Assembly: GCA_022834735.1 (NCBI GenBank)
Contig: BQKD01000001.1
Coordinates: forward strand, 2,705,659 to 2,769,658
DNA: 64,000 bases
Source: Erysipelotrichaceae bacterium OPF54
Lineage (GTDB): Bacteria; Bacillota_I; Bacilli_A; Erysipelotrichales; Erysipelotrichaceae
Direction: 5' to 3'
Shown here: positions 44,388 through 52,949 of the stretch, in pieces
Position numbering within the stretch: the first letter of the stretch is position 1
Layout of the letters: the number at the start of each line of letters is the position of its first letter
Program-made: the position numbers and the translations under genes
The notes under the pieces: generated by a model
The model's input: the letters and a program-made list of their open reading frames with translations, nothing else
Database searches by the model: none
Told to the model about the DNA's origin: nothing

Positions 44388-45139
44388 AACAGCTCGTTTG
44401 TGTCCGCCACGGAGAAAGCGAATGGAACAAAAAAAACCTCTTTACCGGATGGAGCGATGTCGATCTGTCCGAACACGGACATCAGGAAGCCATCCAGGCC
44501 GGAAAGATCCTTTTCGACAAAGGATATTTCTTCGATATAGCCTACACTTCCATGCTCAAAAGAGCCATCCATACTCTCGACCATATCCTTGACGGTCTCG
44601 ATCAGGTCTATGTGCCCGTCATCAAGGCATGGCAGCTCAACGAACGCCATTACGGCGCTCTGCAGGGACTCAACAAAGCCGAAACAGCCGCCCGATACGG
44701 TGATGAGCAGGTGCTCCTCTGGCGACGTTCCTTCGATGTCCTTCCTCCGCTCATGGAAGAAGACGATCCTCATGCGCCGCGCAACGAGAAAATGTACCGT
44801 ACTATCCCGAAGGACAAGCTGCCGCTTGGCGAAAGCCTGAAAACAACCATCGAACGGGTCATTCCGTTTTATGAACAGGAAATCAGACCTCATATCGAAG
44901 GAGGAGAGAACGTTCTGATCACAGCACACGGCAATTCGCTGCGCGCCCTTCTCATGTATCTGGCCCACATCAGCAAAGAGGAGATCATGAACATCAACAT
45001 TCCGACCGGGGTGCCGCTCGTCTTCGAATTCGACGACAGCATGCAGTTTATCCGTTCCTATTATCTGCTCGATCAAAAAGAGCTCGAGAAAAAGATGGAA
45101 GCGGTCGCCAGCCAGGGAAAAGCCGTCCATAAACCATAG
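44384..45139 (+). CDS. gpmA: 2,3-bisphosphoglycerate-dependent phosphoglycerate mutase
   Basis: Interconverts 3- and 2-phosphoglycerate in glycolysis. 251 residues, standard for the dimeric/tetrameric GpmA type. The phosphohistidine is in LVCVRHGESEWNKKNLFTG; NERHYGALQGLNKAE and the second histidine in LITAHGNSLRALLMYL complete the active site. ATGA overlap with the small membrane protein gene; followed by a terminator. Confidence 0.95.
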   Translation: MKQLVCVRHGESEWNKKNLFTGWSDVDLSEHGHQEAIQAGKILFDKGYFFDIAYTSMLKRAIHTLDHILDGLDQVYVPVIKAWQLNERHYGALQGLNKAETAARYGDEQVLLWRRSFDVLPPLMEEDDPHAPRNEKMYRTIPKDKLPLGESLKTTIERVIPFYEQEIRPHIEGGENVLITAHGNSLRALLMYLAHISKEEIMNINIPTGVPLVFEFDDSMQFIRSYYLLDQKELEKKMEAVASQGKAVHKP

Positions 45140-45141
45140 AA

Positions 45142-45178
45142 AAAGCCCGTATCGCATGTGATATGGGCTTCTTGTTTT
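45142..45178 (+). terminator. Terminator after gpmA
   Basis: AAGCCC (45143-45148) with an extended interrupted stem (ATC/GAT) and GGGCTT (45165-45170), followed by a T-rich tract. Confidence 0.75.
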
Positions 45179-45202
45179 CACTTCATTGTGTTTATGATTG
45201 TT

Positions 45203-46597
45203 TTACAGTCCCTGTTCGCAAAGCTCGCGCACGACAGGATCCTTGATCGTGACCCCGGCAGCCTCCAGCTCGGCAATCTTGTCAGCAAACTGCGGAAGAT
45301 ACTTCTTATGCGCGATCAGCAGCTCATCAAGCACGTTTTTCGCTTTCTGTCCGCTGACCACCTGCGGATTGAGGATAAAAGCCTGCAGCGCTTTGCCGTA
45401 ATCTCCGGTCACAGCCGCCTCTTCGACACAGTGCTCCATATTTTTCATGCACTGCAGCCAGCCCTTCTCAGCAGGCTGAAGCGGGCCAAACGCTACCGCT
45501 TTCGCGCCTGTCGCGCCGATCAGCGCCGATACCTCGACCGCACAATCAGCCGGAAGATCAGGCACGGCCCCGTTGTTTCTTGTCGTCACGACAATGTGCG
45601 AATTTTTATTGGCATAAATGCTGGCAATCGTTTCGCAGGCCGCATCCGAATAATGGGTGCCCCCGCGCTTTGTCAGCTGTTCCGGCTTGTAGTCGAGCGC
45701 AGGATCCCTGTACAGCTCGAACAGTTCAGCCTCCGTCTGCTTGACCTGCTGACCGCGGGTACCGATCGTATTATATTCTTCCAGTCCGTGGGCCAGCATT
45801 TCCTCCTGGCGATAGTAATACCGGTGATAGCCGCACGGGATCATGCCCATTTCAAGAAGCTGTTCCTTGAAGAACGGCATATCATGAATATTGGCCGGAA
45901 TACCTGAATCGGCCCCTTCCTTGTACATCGCCTCGATGATATCCTTCGTGACTTCATTTCCTTTCTCGTCCCATACACGATGCCAGTGGAAATGATTCAG
46001 TCCCGCAAATTTATAGGTCAGATCATCCAGGGTTTTTCCGATCGTTTCCGGCTCTTTCATCATAGCGCCGACCGGCACGTTGCAAAGTCCGATCACTTTA
46101 TCCCAGTGTCCGTATTTCATGACCGCTTCCGTGACCATTCCGCTCGGGTTCGTAAAATTGATCAGCCATGCATTCGGGCAGAGCTCTTTCATATCCTCCA
46201 CGATATCCAGGATCACAGGGATCGTGCGGAACGCCTTGAACATTCCTCCGGCCCCGTTCGTTTCCTGACCGAGCATGCCGTACGAGAACGGGATGCGCTC
46301 GTCCTTGATGCGGGCGTTGAGCAGTCCGACCCTGAACTGTGTCGTGACAAAATCGGCCCCAGGCAGCGCTTCCCTGCGATCCAGGGTCAGATGCACCTTG
46401 ACATCATACGGGCTGGCATCCCACATCCGCTGGGCCATGGCACCGACGATTTCCAGCTTTTCCTTTCCATCTTCGATATCGACAAGCCAGATTTCGCGAA
46501 TTGGAAGTTCATCATACCGCTTGATGAAACCTTCCATCAATTCCGGTGTATAGCTGCTGCCGCCACCGATCGTAACAATTTTTACTCCTTCACTCAT
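45203..46597 (-). CDS. Family 4 glycoside hydrolase (6-phospho-beta-glucosidase type)
   Basis: Hydrolyses phosphorylated disaccharides delivered by PTS transporters, using NAD and a divalent metal. 464 residues. NAD-binding VKIVTIGGGSSYTPELMEGF; substrate region INFTNPSGMVTEAVMKYG; metal-binding Cys and His in VIGLCNVPVG and LNHFHWHRVW. The IGGGSSYTPEL start and GLCNVP favour the 6-phospho-beta-glucosidase (LicH/CelF) branch. Start at 46597 follows GGAGGG. No PTS gene is adjacent, although a PTS EIIC gene lies at the window's right end. Confidence 0.92.
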   Translation of the reverse strand: MSEGVKIVTIGGGSSYTPELMEGFIKRYDELPIREIWLVDIEDGKEKLEIVGAMAQRMWDASPYDVKVHLTLDRREALPGADFVTTQFRVGLLNARIKDERIPFSYGMLGQETNGAGGMFKAFRTIPVILDIVEDMKELCPNAWLINFTNPSGMVTEAVMKYGHWDKVIGLCNVPVGAMMKEPETIGKTLDDLTYKFAGLNHFHWHRVWDEKGNEVTKDIIEAMYKEGADSGIPANIHDMPFFKEQLLEMGMIPCGYHRYYYRQEEMLAHGLEEYNTIGTRGQQVKQTEAELFELYRDPALDYKPEQLTKRGGTHYSDAACETIASIYANKNSHIVVTTRNNGAVPDLPADCAVEVSALIGATGAKAVAFGPLQPAEKGWLQCMKNMEHCVEEAAVTGDYGKALQAFILNPQVVSGQKAKNVLDELLIAHKKYLPQFADKIAELEAAGVTIKDPVVRELCEQGL

Positions 46598-46640
46598 AAA
46601 TTGACCCTCCTTTGGTACCATCATTATATCAAGCAAAAAA

Positions 46641-46683
46641 GAAAAAAGATGAAAGCGCTTCAAAAAGAAACGGCGTTTCATCT
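46641..46683 (-). terminator. Terminator of the FMN dehydrogenase gene, overlapping a CRE-like sequence
   Basis: AGATGAAA-gcg (46647-46657) pairs with cg-TTTCATCT (46674-46683); on the minus strand it is followed by a six-T tract. The left arm TGAAAGCGCTTCAA (46650-46663) matches the catabolite-responsive element consensus with one mismatch when read on the minus strand, in front of the GH4 gene, so a dual role is possible. Confidence 0.7.
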
Positions 46684-46701
46684 TTCGTCGTATTTATCAA
46701 T

Positions 46702-47730
46702 CTATTTTGCGAATGGCGTTACGACCATATCACGGCCGATCGATTTCAGGTCCGTGGCGCCGCACATGCGCATCGTATCCGCCAGCTCCTGACCAAGCTG
46801 GTCAGCAAGAACATGGATCCCGTCCTCGCGCGCACCATATACCGCATTGACAAACGGGCGCGCAATCAGGACCGCATCCGCCCCCATTGCCAGCGCCTTG
46901 AACACATCCACGCCCGAACGAATGCCGCCATCGACAAAGATCTTCATTTTGCCCTGCACCGCATCAGCGATCGGACCAAGCACGCTTGCGGTAGACGGCA
47001 CTCCGTCCTGCACCCGGCCTCCGTGATTTGATACCACGATCGCGTCCGCTCCTGCCATCATCGCTTTTTTTGCACCATCAACTGTCATGATCCCCTTGAT
47101 GATGAAGGGCAGTCCGCTCTCCTCTTTGATCCGGCGCAGCTCCTCTACGCTTTTCCGGCCTGCCGGCGGCGTAAAGGTCTTGAGAAACGGCAGCCCGGCC
47201 GCATCGATATCCATCGCGAACGCGAACGCCCCGCTCTTTTTGACAAGCGCAAGCTTTTCGCGCACCATTTCCAGAGGCCACGGCTTGATGGTCGGGATCC
47301 CGGTCCCTTCATTGACGCCGATCGATCTTGTCGCAGCTATCATGATCTGCGGGTCCATCCCGTCGCCGGTCCAGGCTGCGATGCCCGCTTCTTTCGCGCC
47401 GCGCACAAGAATATCGTTGTACGACGTATCGTTCAATTCATCGCTGTAATGCATATCCACCGCTCCGACCGGACCGGCAAAAACTGGATATCTGAACGTT
47501 CTGCCAAATATCGTAAAGCTCGTATCCACTTCGTTTCCGGAAGCGATCGTATCGACATTCACGTAAACTTTCTGCCAGTCCTCGTAATTGCGGACCGCCG
47601 CCGTCCCTGTTCCTTTCGCTCCCGGTCCGGGAATATGGTTCGAACAGGCCTGTCCATTGCAGACCGGGCACGAACGGCACCATTCGCCCATGTGTCCCTT
47701 GCTCATTTCCAGTACTTCCTGATAATTCAT
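46702..47730 (-). CDS. FMN-dependent alpha-hydroxy-acid dehydrogenase/oxidase family protein
   Basis: A 342-residue TIM-barrel flavoprotein of the lactate oxidase/glycolate oxidase family. FMN-binding and catalytic segments: PVFAGPVGAVDMHY, FIIKGIMTVDGAKKAMMAG, the catalytic His-Gly-Gly-Arg in IVVSNHGGRVQDG, and IFVDGGIRSGVDVFKALAMGAD. An N-terminal cysteine cluster (CRSCPVCNGQAC, about residues 18-29) is not part of the standard family and may bind metal. GGGAGGTG precedes the ATG. The hydroxy-acid substrate is unknown. Confidence 0.85.
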   Translation of the reverse strand: MNYQEVLEMSKGHMGEWCRSCPVCNGQACSNHIPGPGAKGTGTAAVRNYEDWQKVYVNVDTIASGNEVDTSFTIFGRTFRYPVFAGPVGAVDMHYSDELNDTSYNDILVRGAKEAGIAAWTGDGMDPQIMIAATRSIGVNEGTGIPTIKPWPLEMVREKLALVKKSGAFAFAMDIDAAGLPFLKTFTPPAGRKSVEELRRIKEESGLPFIIKGIMTVDGAKKAMMAGADAIVVSNHGGRVQDGVPSTASVLGPIADAVQGKMKIFVDGGIRSGVDVFKALAMGADAVLIARPFVNAVYGAREDGIHVLADQLGQELADTMRMCGATDLKSIGRDMVVTPFAK

Positions 47731-47820
47731 ATGTTCACCTCCCTCTCATTTTAGCATTTGTTTTTTTCTTGTACATAAGAAGGAGAAAGATGATATCGTT
47801 AAATAAAGGAGAAAGAGAAT

Positions 47821-48852
47821 ATGAAAACAATCACATTAGGAAGCACGGGCATCCAGGCCGTGCAGAACGGATTCGGCGCCCTGCCCATCCAGCGCATTAC
47901 CAAAAAAGAGGCTGTTGCGCTGCTGCGCAAAGCATATGATGGCGGCATGCGCTTTTTCGACACCGCCCGCGCCTACTCGGACAGCGAGGAAAAAGTAGGC
48001 GAAGCGCTGAAAAAATACGATCGGAACACATACTTTCTGGCCACAAAAACAATGGCAAAAACCCCCGGACAGTTCTGGGAACAGCTCGAGACCTCGCTCA
48101 AACTGCTGCAGACCGATCATATCGATATTTATCAGTTCCATTGTGCCGGGCAGGTCTACAAGCCAGGCGACGGGACCGGCATGTACGAAGCCATGCTCGA
48201 AGCAAAAGAGCAGGGAAAGATCCGGCATATCGGCATTACGGCCCATAAGCTCGGCATTGCCAGAGAAGCGATCGGATCCGGGCTTTATGAGACCCTTCAG
48301 TTTCCGATGAGCTATTTATCTTCGGACAAGGAGATCGAACTGATCGAACTGTGCAAAGAGCACAAGATGGGATACATTGCCATGAAAGGACTGGCCGGCG
48401 GGCTCATCAACCAGTCGAAACCTGCCATGGCCTTTATGAGCCAGTTCGAAAATGTCATGCCGATCTGGGGCATCCAGAAGGAAAGCGAACTCGACGAGTG
48501 GCTTTCCTTCATGACCGACACGCCGCAGATGGATGAGACGATCAAAGCATTCATCGAACAGGAGAAAAAAGAAATCGCCGGCAGCTTCTGCCGCGGATGC
48601 GGATACTGCATGCCATGTCCGGTCGGAATCGAGATCAACCAGTGCGCCCGTATGTCGCTCATGCTGCGCAGAGCCCCGAGCCAGAACTGGCTGTCGGAAC
48701 ACTGGCAAAAGGAAATGGAAAAGATCCGTTCGTGCCTGCACTGCAGTCAGTGCGCCGCCAGATGCCCGTACGAGCTCGATACGCCGGCACTGCTCCAGGC
48801 AAACCTGAAAGATTACGAAGAAGTCCTGGCCCGCAAAATAAGCGTCGACTGA
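47821..48852 (+). CDS. Aldo/keto reductase with C-terminal 4Fe-4S domain
   Basis: A 343-residue fusion. Residues 1-260 form the AKR barrel (MKTITLGSTGIQAVQNGFGA, FFDTARAYSDSEEKVGEAL with the catalytic Asp-Tyr, IDIYQFHC). Residues 265-343 carry two cysteine clusters (CRGCGYCMPCPVGI and CLHCSQCAARCPYEL) that bind 4Fe-4S centres of ferredoxin type. This subfamily is common in anaerobes; electron transfer to or from ferredoxin is likely. AAAGGAG lies ten bases before the ATG. Confidence 0.92.
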   Translation: MKTITLGSTGIQAVQNGFGALPIQRITKKEAVALLRKAYDGGMRFFDTARAYSDSEEKVGEALKKYDRNTYFLATKTMAKTPGQFWEQLETSLKLLQTDHIDIYQFHCAGQVYKPGDGTGMYEAMLEAKEQGKIRHIGITAHKLGIAREAIGSGLYETLQFPMSYLSSDKEIELIELCKEHKMGYIAMKGLAGGLINQSKPAMAFMSQFENVMPIWGIQKESELDEWLSFMTDTPQMDETIKAFIEQEKKEIAGSFCRGCGYCMPCPVGIEINQCARMSLMLRRAPSQNWLSEHWQKEMEKIRSCLHCSQCAARCPYELDTPALLQANLKDYEEVLARKISVD

Positions 48853-48854
48853 AA

Positions 48855-48892
48855 AAAGGATCCGGAGCAGTATGCTTTGGATCCTTTCTTTT
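48855..48892. terminator. Terminator after the aldo/keto reductase gene
   Basis: AAAGGATCC (48855-48863), 15-base loop, GGATCCTTT (48879-48887), then CTTTT. Located at the convergent end of the DHHW gene, so probably shared. Confidence 0.8.
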
Positions 48893-50012
48893 ACTGTTCT
48901 TCCGACCGGCTCTGCAGGACATCGCTCAATGAGCTGTCGGACACAAAGTTGCTGTAGTTGTAAAGCACCAGGACATCCGTGATCAGATCGCTGCGCATGA
49001 TTCGTTCCAGATCCTCATAATAGTAGCGCGGATCGACGATCGTGATCGTGCGGTACTGCGGTATGAGAAACTGCAGCATCGTGTTGGCATAGGAATCCTT
49101 CAGAAGCAGCAGATGCTTATCGCTGTCATTGTCCGATTCGATCCGGACGATCCCTTCGTTGGCGCCCAGGAACACCTCGTACTGATCCTTTTCATGGATC
49201 GCTTTCGAATTGTACATGGTCCGGCTCTTATGCTGATCGCTCCCATACGTCACGACGTACTCCGGCACATTGTCCGGCACATAAAGCTCGATCGTGTCTT
49301 TCAGGAACGGGCTGCCTGTTTTTGAAGCCAGCGTCCCCTGAAAATGATCGGACACTTCATAGACCGTATTGCCGGCCGGCGTATAGCCCTGACTGCCAGC
49401 CAGTACCTGGTACGCATACCACGCTCCAAGACTTGTCCAGTGATGATCGGTCTTATAATAAATCGTTTCCTCCTTGTGCTCATTCAGAGCCTGGCGCACA
49501 TCAATGTTCGTGATTCCTTCGCCGCTTTTCCCCCAGATCGCATCCAGATCCTCCGGTCCGACCGGCGCAAAGGCCGGAAGCCTGTCCTTCTCGATCGACG
49601 CGGCCGTCGGGACGACCATGAGCATCGTATTGACATCATGCGCCGCCCGGAACGCATTCAGCGCATCCATATTTTTTGAAACGATCGTCTCGTCGTAAGG
49701 ACTGCTTTCGCGGATCAGCGCGCCTTTGCCAAGATACACATCGTCGATGCGCCGGATTCCTTCCATCCTTTTTATGATATAGCTTCCCTTGAACAGCAGA
49801 TCGCGCCCGGCAAACTGATCGGAAAAATATACATCCAGATCCTGCAGGAAGCTTGCCGACAAAGCCGGGAACCGGGCCAGCATCCGGTTTTCCGTCATGC
49901 TTTTCTCCTTGTCCGGCCACACAACATTGAGCACCAGACAAATACACAATCCGCTCATGAGCACTTTGACAAATTTCTTGCCAAGCCCGTTTATTTTATT
50001 TTCACTTTTCAT
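48891..50012 (-). CDS. DHHW/AlgJ-like protein of polysaccharide O-acetylation
   Basis: A 373-residue protein with one N-terminal membrane anchor (VLMSGLCICLVLNVVW, about 17-33) and an extracellular domain. It carries the family signature YYKTDHHWTSLGAWYAY and LLLKDSYANTMLQFLIP, the latter resembling the SGNH GDS-type region of AlgJ/AlgX proteins. With an MBOAT partner these proteins transfer acetyl groups to surface polysaccharides. Last gene of a four-gene operon. Confidence 0.88.
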   Translation of the reverse strand: MKSENKINGLGKKFVKVLMSGLCICLVLNVVWPDKEKSMTENRMLARFPALSASFLQDLDVYFSDQFAGRDLLFKGSYIIKRMEGIRRIDDVYLGKGALIRESSPYDETIVSKNMDALNAFRAAHDVNTMLMVVPTAASIEKDRLPAFAPVGPEDLDAIWGKSGEGITNIDVRQALNEHKEETIYYKTDHHWTSLGAWYAYQVLAGSQGYTPAGNTVYEVSDHFQGTLASKTGSPFLKDTIELYVPDNVPEYVVTYGSDQHKSRTMYNSKAIHEKDQYEVFLGANEGIVRIESDNDSDKHLLLLKDSYANTMLQFLIPQYRTITIVDPRYYYEDLERIMRSDLITDVLVLYNYSNFVSDSSLSDVLQSRSEEQ

Positions 50013-50021
50013 ACGGTCCCC

Positions 50022-51374
50022 TTAAAACGCAAAATACAAAAACGCGTGCGACGTTGAAGCGGTGATCAGGATCACACAGCACAGAAAAGCGGCGATATAG
50101 ATGCCAAGCCATACGGCATTGCCGTATTTTGCGCAGATCGTCGTTCTCTCGGTCCGATCAAAGAGGCTGGACGAAAACAGGACACATCCGGCAAACAGCA
50201 CGCCAAACGTCGTCAAAACATAGAAAGCTGTCTGCGAAGCCAGCCCCGAACTTCCCAGCCCGATCATGCAGCCGAGCTGGCTGAATGCCGAAGAGAGCGA
50301 AGGATTGGCAAAGAACACCCATCCCGTATTGGCAACAAGGAAGATGAGCACGATCCGCGCCGGACGCGGCACCTTTTCCAACACCCGTTTCCCGTAATAA
50401 TGTTCGAACAGCAGCAACGCGCCATAATAAAGGCCCCAGGCGATATAGGTCAGATTCGGTCCATGCCATATTCCTGTCAGCACCCATACGATCAGGATGT
50501 TGCGCACATACGCCCGTTCGCCTGCCCGGCTGCCGCCAAGAGGAATGTAGACATAATCCCGGAACCAGCTCGACAGCGCGATATGCCAGCGGCGCCAGAA
50601 ATCCTGAACACTGAGGGCCGTATACGGATGATCGAAGTTGGCCGGGATATCAAACCCGAACAGCCGGCCTAGTCCGATGGCCATATCCGAATAGCCGGAA
50701 AAATCAAAATACAGCTGGAAGGTGTAGGCCAGTCCCAAAAGCCACGCCCCCAGCACAGACGAATCATTGGCGAGCAGTGCGTAAGCGAGCGCGATCTGGT
50801 CGGCAAAAACGACTTTCTTTACGAGCCCGCGCACGAACATCAGCGCCCCGCTCCCTGATTTTTTCAAGGAAACCGTACGCGAGACCAGCTGGTCCTCGAG
50901 CTGATGGTATTCGCTGATCGGTCCCATGTTCACTTTGCCGAAAAAGGCAAGATACAATCCGAACGCTGTAATATTTTTCTGGACAGGCACTTTGCGTCTG
51001 TACACATCGGCCAGATAGGAAACGGCCGAAAATGTATAAAACGAGATCCCGATCGGAAAACGCAGCTTCAGCGCCGAAAACCAGTACGGAATGTACTTGT
51101 AGAAGCACAGCACAAGCACAAGAAAGCCGGCCGAGATCCAGAACGTGCGCTGCCGGCCTTTCTCATCTTCTGTATCGAGCTGCAGCCCGGAAACAAATGT
51201 CCATGCTCCAAGGATGAGCAGGACACAGAGATCAGTCAGCGAGCCGAACGCGTAAAATAAAAGCGAAGCGGCAAGCAGGAAGATATTTTTCGCCTTTTCG
51301 TTTCTGATCAGGCTGTAAGCGACCCATGCCAGCGGCAGAAACGCAAACAGGAAAAACAAATTGTTGAATACCAT
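50022..51374 (-). CDS. MBOAT-family O-acyltransferase (AlgI-like)
   Basis: A 450-residue integral membrane protein with about eleven hydrophobic segments. It begins MVFNNLFFLFAFLPLAWVAY, standard for AlgI relatives, contains YFDFSGYSDMAIGLGRLFGF and FWRRWHIALSSWFRDYVYIP, and the invariant catalytic histidine in LTGIWHGPNLTYIAWG. Expected to pass acetyl groups from cytoplasmic acetyl-CoA to the outside for polysaccharide modification. Ten bases upstream of the DHHW gene. Confidence 0.95.
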   Translation of the reverse strand: MVFNNLFFLFAFLPLAWVAYSLIRNEKAKNIFLLAASLLFYAFGSLTDLCVLLILGAWTFVSGLQLDTEDEKGRQRTFWISAGFLVLVLCFYKYIPYWFSALKLRFPIGISFYTFSAVSYLADVYRRKVPVQKNITAFGLYLAFFGKVNMGPISEYHQLEDQLVSRTVSLKKSGSGALMFVRGLVKKVVFADQIALAYALLANDSSVLGAWLLGLAYTFQLYFDFSGYSDMAIGLGRLFGFDIPANFDHPYTALSVQDFWRRWHIALSSWFRDYVYIPLGGSRAGERAYVRNILIVWVLTGIWHGPNLTYIAWGLYYGALLLFEHYYGKRVLEKVPRPARIVLIFLVANTGWVFFANPSLSSAFSQLGCMIGLGSSGLASQTAFYVLTTFGVLFAGCVLFSSSLFDRTERTTICAKYGNAVWLGIYIAAFLCCVILITASTSHAFLYFAF

Positions 51375-51380
51375 ACGCTC

Positions 51381-51866
51381 CTACCCCCGCAGACTTTGGG
51401 CAAACTGCTGTTTCGCAAGCGGAGCCTGCGCTCCGACCATGTACAGCGCGTAATTCGCCCGTACAAAGACGATGCCGTCTTTGACCAGCTGCTCCTGCTC
51501 AGGCGCGTAGCCGGCATAGATCTTTTCCTGCGAACGCATCCGCTCGCCGATCTTCTGTTCAAAATCAGCTGCCTGTCCGTCCTCTTTGAACTGCACGATC
51601 AAAAGTTCCGACGCATTCAGCGCGTCGCTGGTCCGGTAAAAAGCGACCTGCTCATACTGCGAGGGAACAAGCCCAAGATAGCGTTTGATATCCTGCGCCG
51701 TACAGGACGGATACAGTTCCATGTCCAGACCGGCAGTCGTCTTCTGCACGACCGTATCAAAAGGCACATTCGAATTTTTCGGCATCACGAAATGCGGAAT
51801 GATCATCGCGGCCAGCAGCACGACAAGCGCTCCTTTGACGGCGATATACAATTGTTCTTTTTTCAT
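51381..51866 (-). CDS. DUF4358 lipoprotein-like protein
   Basis: A 161-residue protein with an N-terminal membrane segment (VKGALVVLLAAMIIPHFVM, residues 9-27) and an extracellular domain of the DUF4358 type (LYPSCTAQDIKRYLGLVPSQ, IVFVRANYALYMVGA). The family is often found next to MBOAT acetyltransferases; function unknown. It overlaps the SGNH gene by four bases and lies six bases before the MBOAT gene. Confidence 0.8.
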   Translation of the reverse strand: MKKEQLYIAVKGALVVLLAAMIIPHFVMPKNSNVPFDTVVQKTTAGLDMELYPSCTAQDIKRYLGLVPSQYEQVAFYRTSDALNASELLIVQFKEDGQAADFEQKIGERMRSQEKIYAGYAPEQEQLVKDGIVFVRANYALYMVGAQAPLAKQQFAQSLRG

Positions 51867-52585
51867 TGGGCTGCCTCCAGCATACGTGCTGTCAGAAGAG
51901 GATAAAAGGCGGCTGTAAAATGTTCGCCATCCTGTTCATAATACTGTTCTTCTGCCAGATCCGACGTATCGATATAGATCCAGCCGTTCTTTTCGCATTC
52001 CTGCCGAAGTATTTCATTATACGTGGCGATCTGCCCGTTCATCGCTTCGTTTCCCTGTACCGGCAGGATCCCGATGATGAAAATCTTTGCCTGCGGGCAG
52101 GCTTCTTTGATCTTGTTCAGCTCGTCCTTGACAATTTTTCCGTACCCGCCTTCCAGGCCATTCAGATTCGACTGGATATCGTTCAGCCCGTACATGATAT
52201 AAATATTCTGAGGCTGCATCGACTTGAGCGTATCGATATACTGATCGATATTGGTGATCTTTACTCCGATATCTGCCATCACTCTTTCAGGCTCCAGCAC
52301 GTTTTTAAAATTCACGGCCCGCGAATCGCCAAGGATCGCATAGGAATCGAGAAGATCGAACACATTCAGCTGTCCGGCATCATTCATCGCTTTTATTTCC
52401 GCATTGCGTTTCCGGGCAAGCGTTCCAAGAAGTTCCTCGACCGGTTTCTGTTCCTGTTCCTTGATATATTTCTCTCCTTCCGAAACAGAGCGCGGCCAGA
52501 ACACGATACACAGGCCGATGCCTGCAGCTGCCGCCGTTCCTGCAAGGATCCAGCGGACTTTTCCCCTTATTTTTATCTTGTTCAT
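51863..52585 (-). CDS. Membrane-anchored SGNH/GDSL hydrolase
   Basis: A 240-residue protein with a membrane anchor near the N-terminus (WILAGTAAAAGIGLCIVFW, residues 12-30). The extracellular domain shows the SGNH motifs: catalytic Ser in YAILGDSRAVNF, Gly-x-Asn in IYIMYGLNDIQ, and Asp-x-x-His-like DGEHFTAAFYPLL. It probably acts as esterase or acetyltransferase on the same polysaccharide. The start at ATG 52585 is uncertain: the A/G-rich AAAAAAGG is very close to it. First gene of the operon. Confidence 0.8.
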   Translation of the reverse strand: MNKIKIRGKVRWILAGTAAAAGIGLCIVFWPRSVSEGEKYIKEQEQKPVEELLGTLARKRNAEIKAMNDAGQLNVFDLLDSYAILGDSRAVNFKNVLEPERVMADIGVKITNIDQYIDTLKSMQPQNIYIMYGLNDIQSNLNGLEGGYGKIVKDELNKIKEACPQAKIFIIGILPVQGNEAMNGQIATYNEILRQECEKNGWIYIDTSDLAEEQYYEQDGEHFTAAFYPLLTARMLEAAQ

Positions 52586-52644
52586 ACCTTTTTTATTGTA
52601 CGCAAAAACCATGCCATTGAATACACAAAATACAAAAAAATAAA

Positions 52645-52680
52645 AGATCCGATCCATTGCATGATGATCAGATCTTTCTT
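52645..52680 (-). terminator. Terminator between the coiled-coil gene and the SGNH operon
   Basis: AAAGATC (52645-52651) and GATCTTT (52672-52678) form a stem with further pairing inside; on the minus strand it is followed by TATTTTTTT. Confidence 0.65.
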
Positions 52681-52682
52681 TC

Positions 52683-52940
52683 TTATTGTCCGGGCTTGAC
52701 GGCTGAACGGACGCTGGCAAGATAATCGTCCGCTGCCTGCTGGCACTGCTCGAAAATATGGTTGATCTCCAGGGCCGCCTGCGCGATATTTCCTGTCTGC
52801 TCGCAAAGCAGACGACGATCTTCCAGTTTTTTGTTGGCCTGCGCCAGCTCGGCCTTGAGCCGCTCCACCTCTTTCGACTTTTCGACGAACAGCTCGAGCA
52901 GCTCAAGACGTGAAAGTTTTCTCATTTCTTTTTCTGTCAT
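52683..52940 (-). CDS. Small coiled-coil protein
   Basis: An 85-residue helical protein starting MTEKEMRKLSRLELLELFVE. Residues 15-42 form a strong coiled coil (EKSKEVERLKAELAQANKKL), followed by a second helix (GNIAQAALEINHIFEQCQQA). Similar small proteins occur next to surface-polysaccharide genes in many anaerobic Firmicutes; their function is not established. It lies nine bases after the SH3 protein gene, probably in the same transcript. Confidence 0.75.
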   Translation of the reverse strand: MTEKEMRKLSRLELLELFVEKSKEVERLKAELAQANKKLEDRRLLCEQTGNIAQAALEINHIFEQCQQAADDYLASVRSAVKPGQ

Positions 52941-52949
52941 ACCAGTTCC

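Noticed and set aside
46650-46663. Stand-alone catabolite-responsive element in front of the GH4 gene
   Set aside because: It fits the consensus with one mismatch but forms one arm of a good terminator hairpin for the gene at 46702, which explains it without invoking CcpA. It is kept only as a remark on the terminator.
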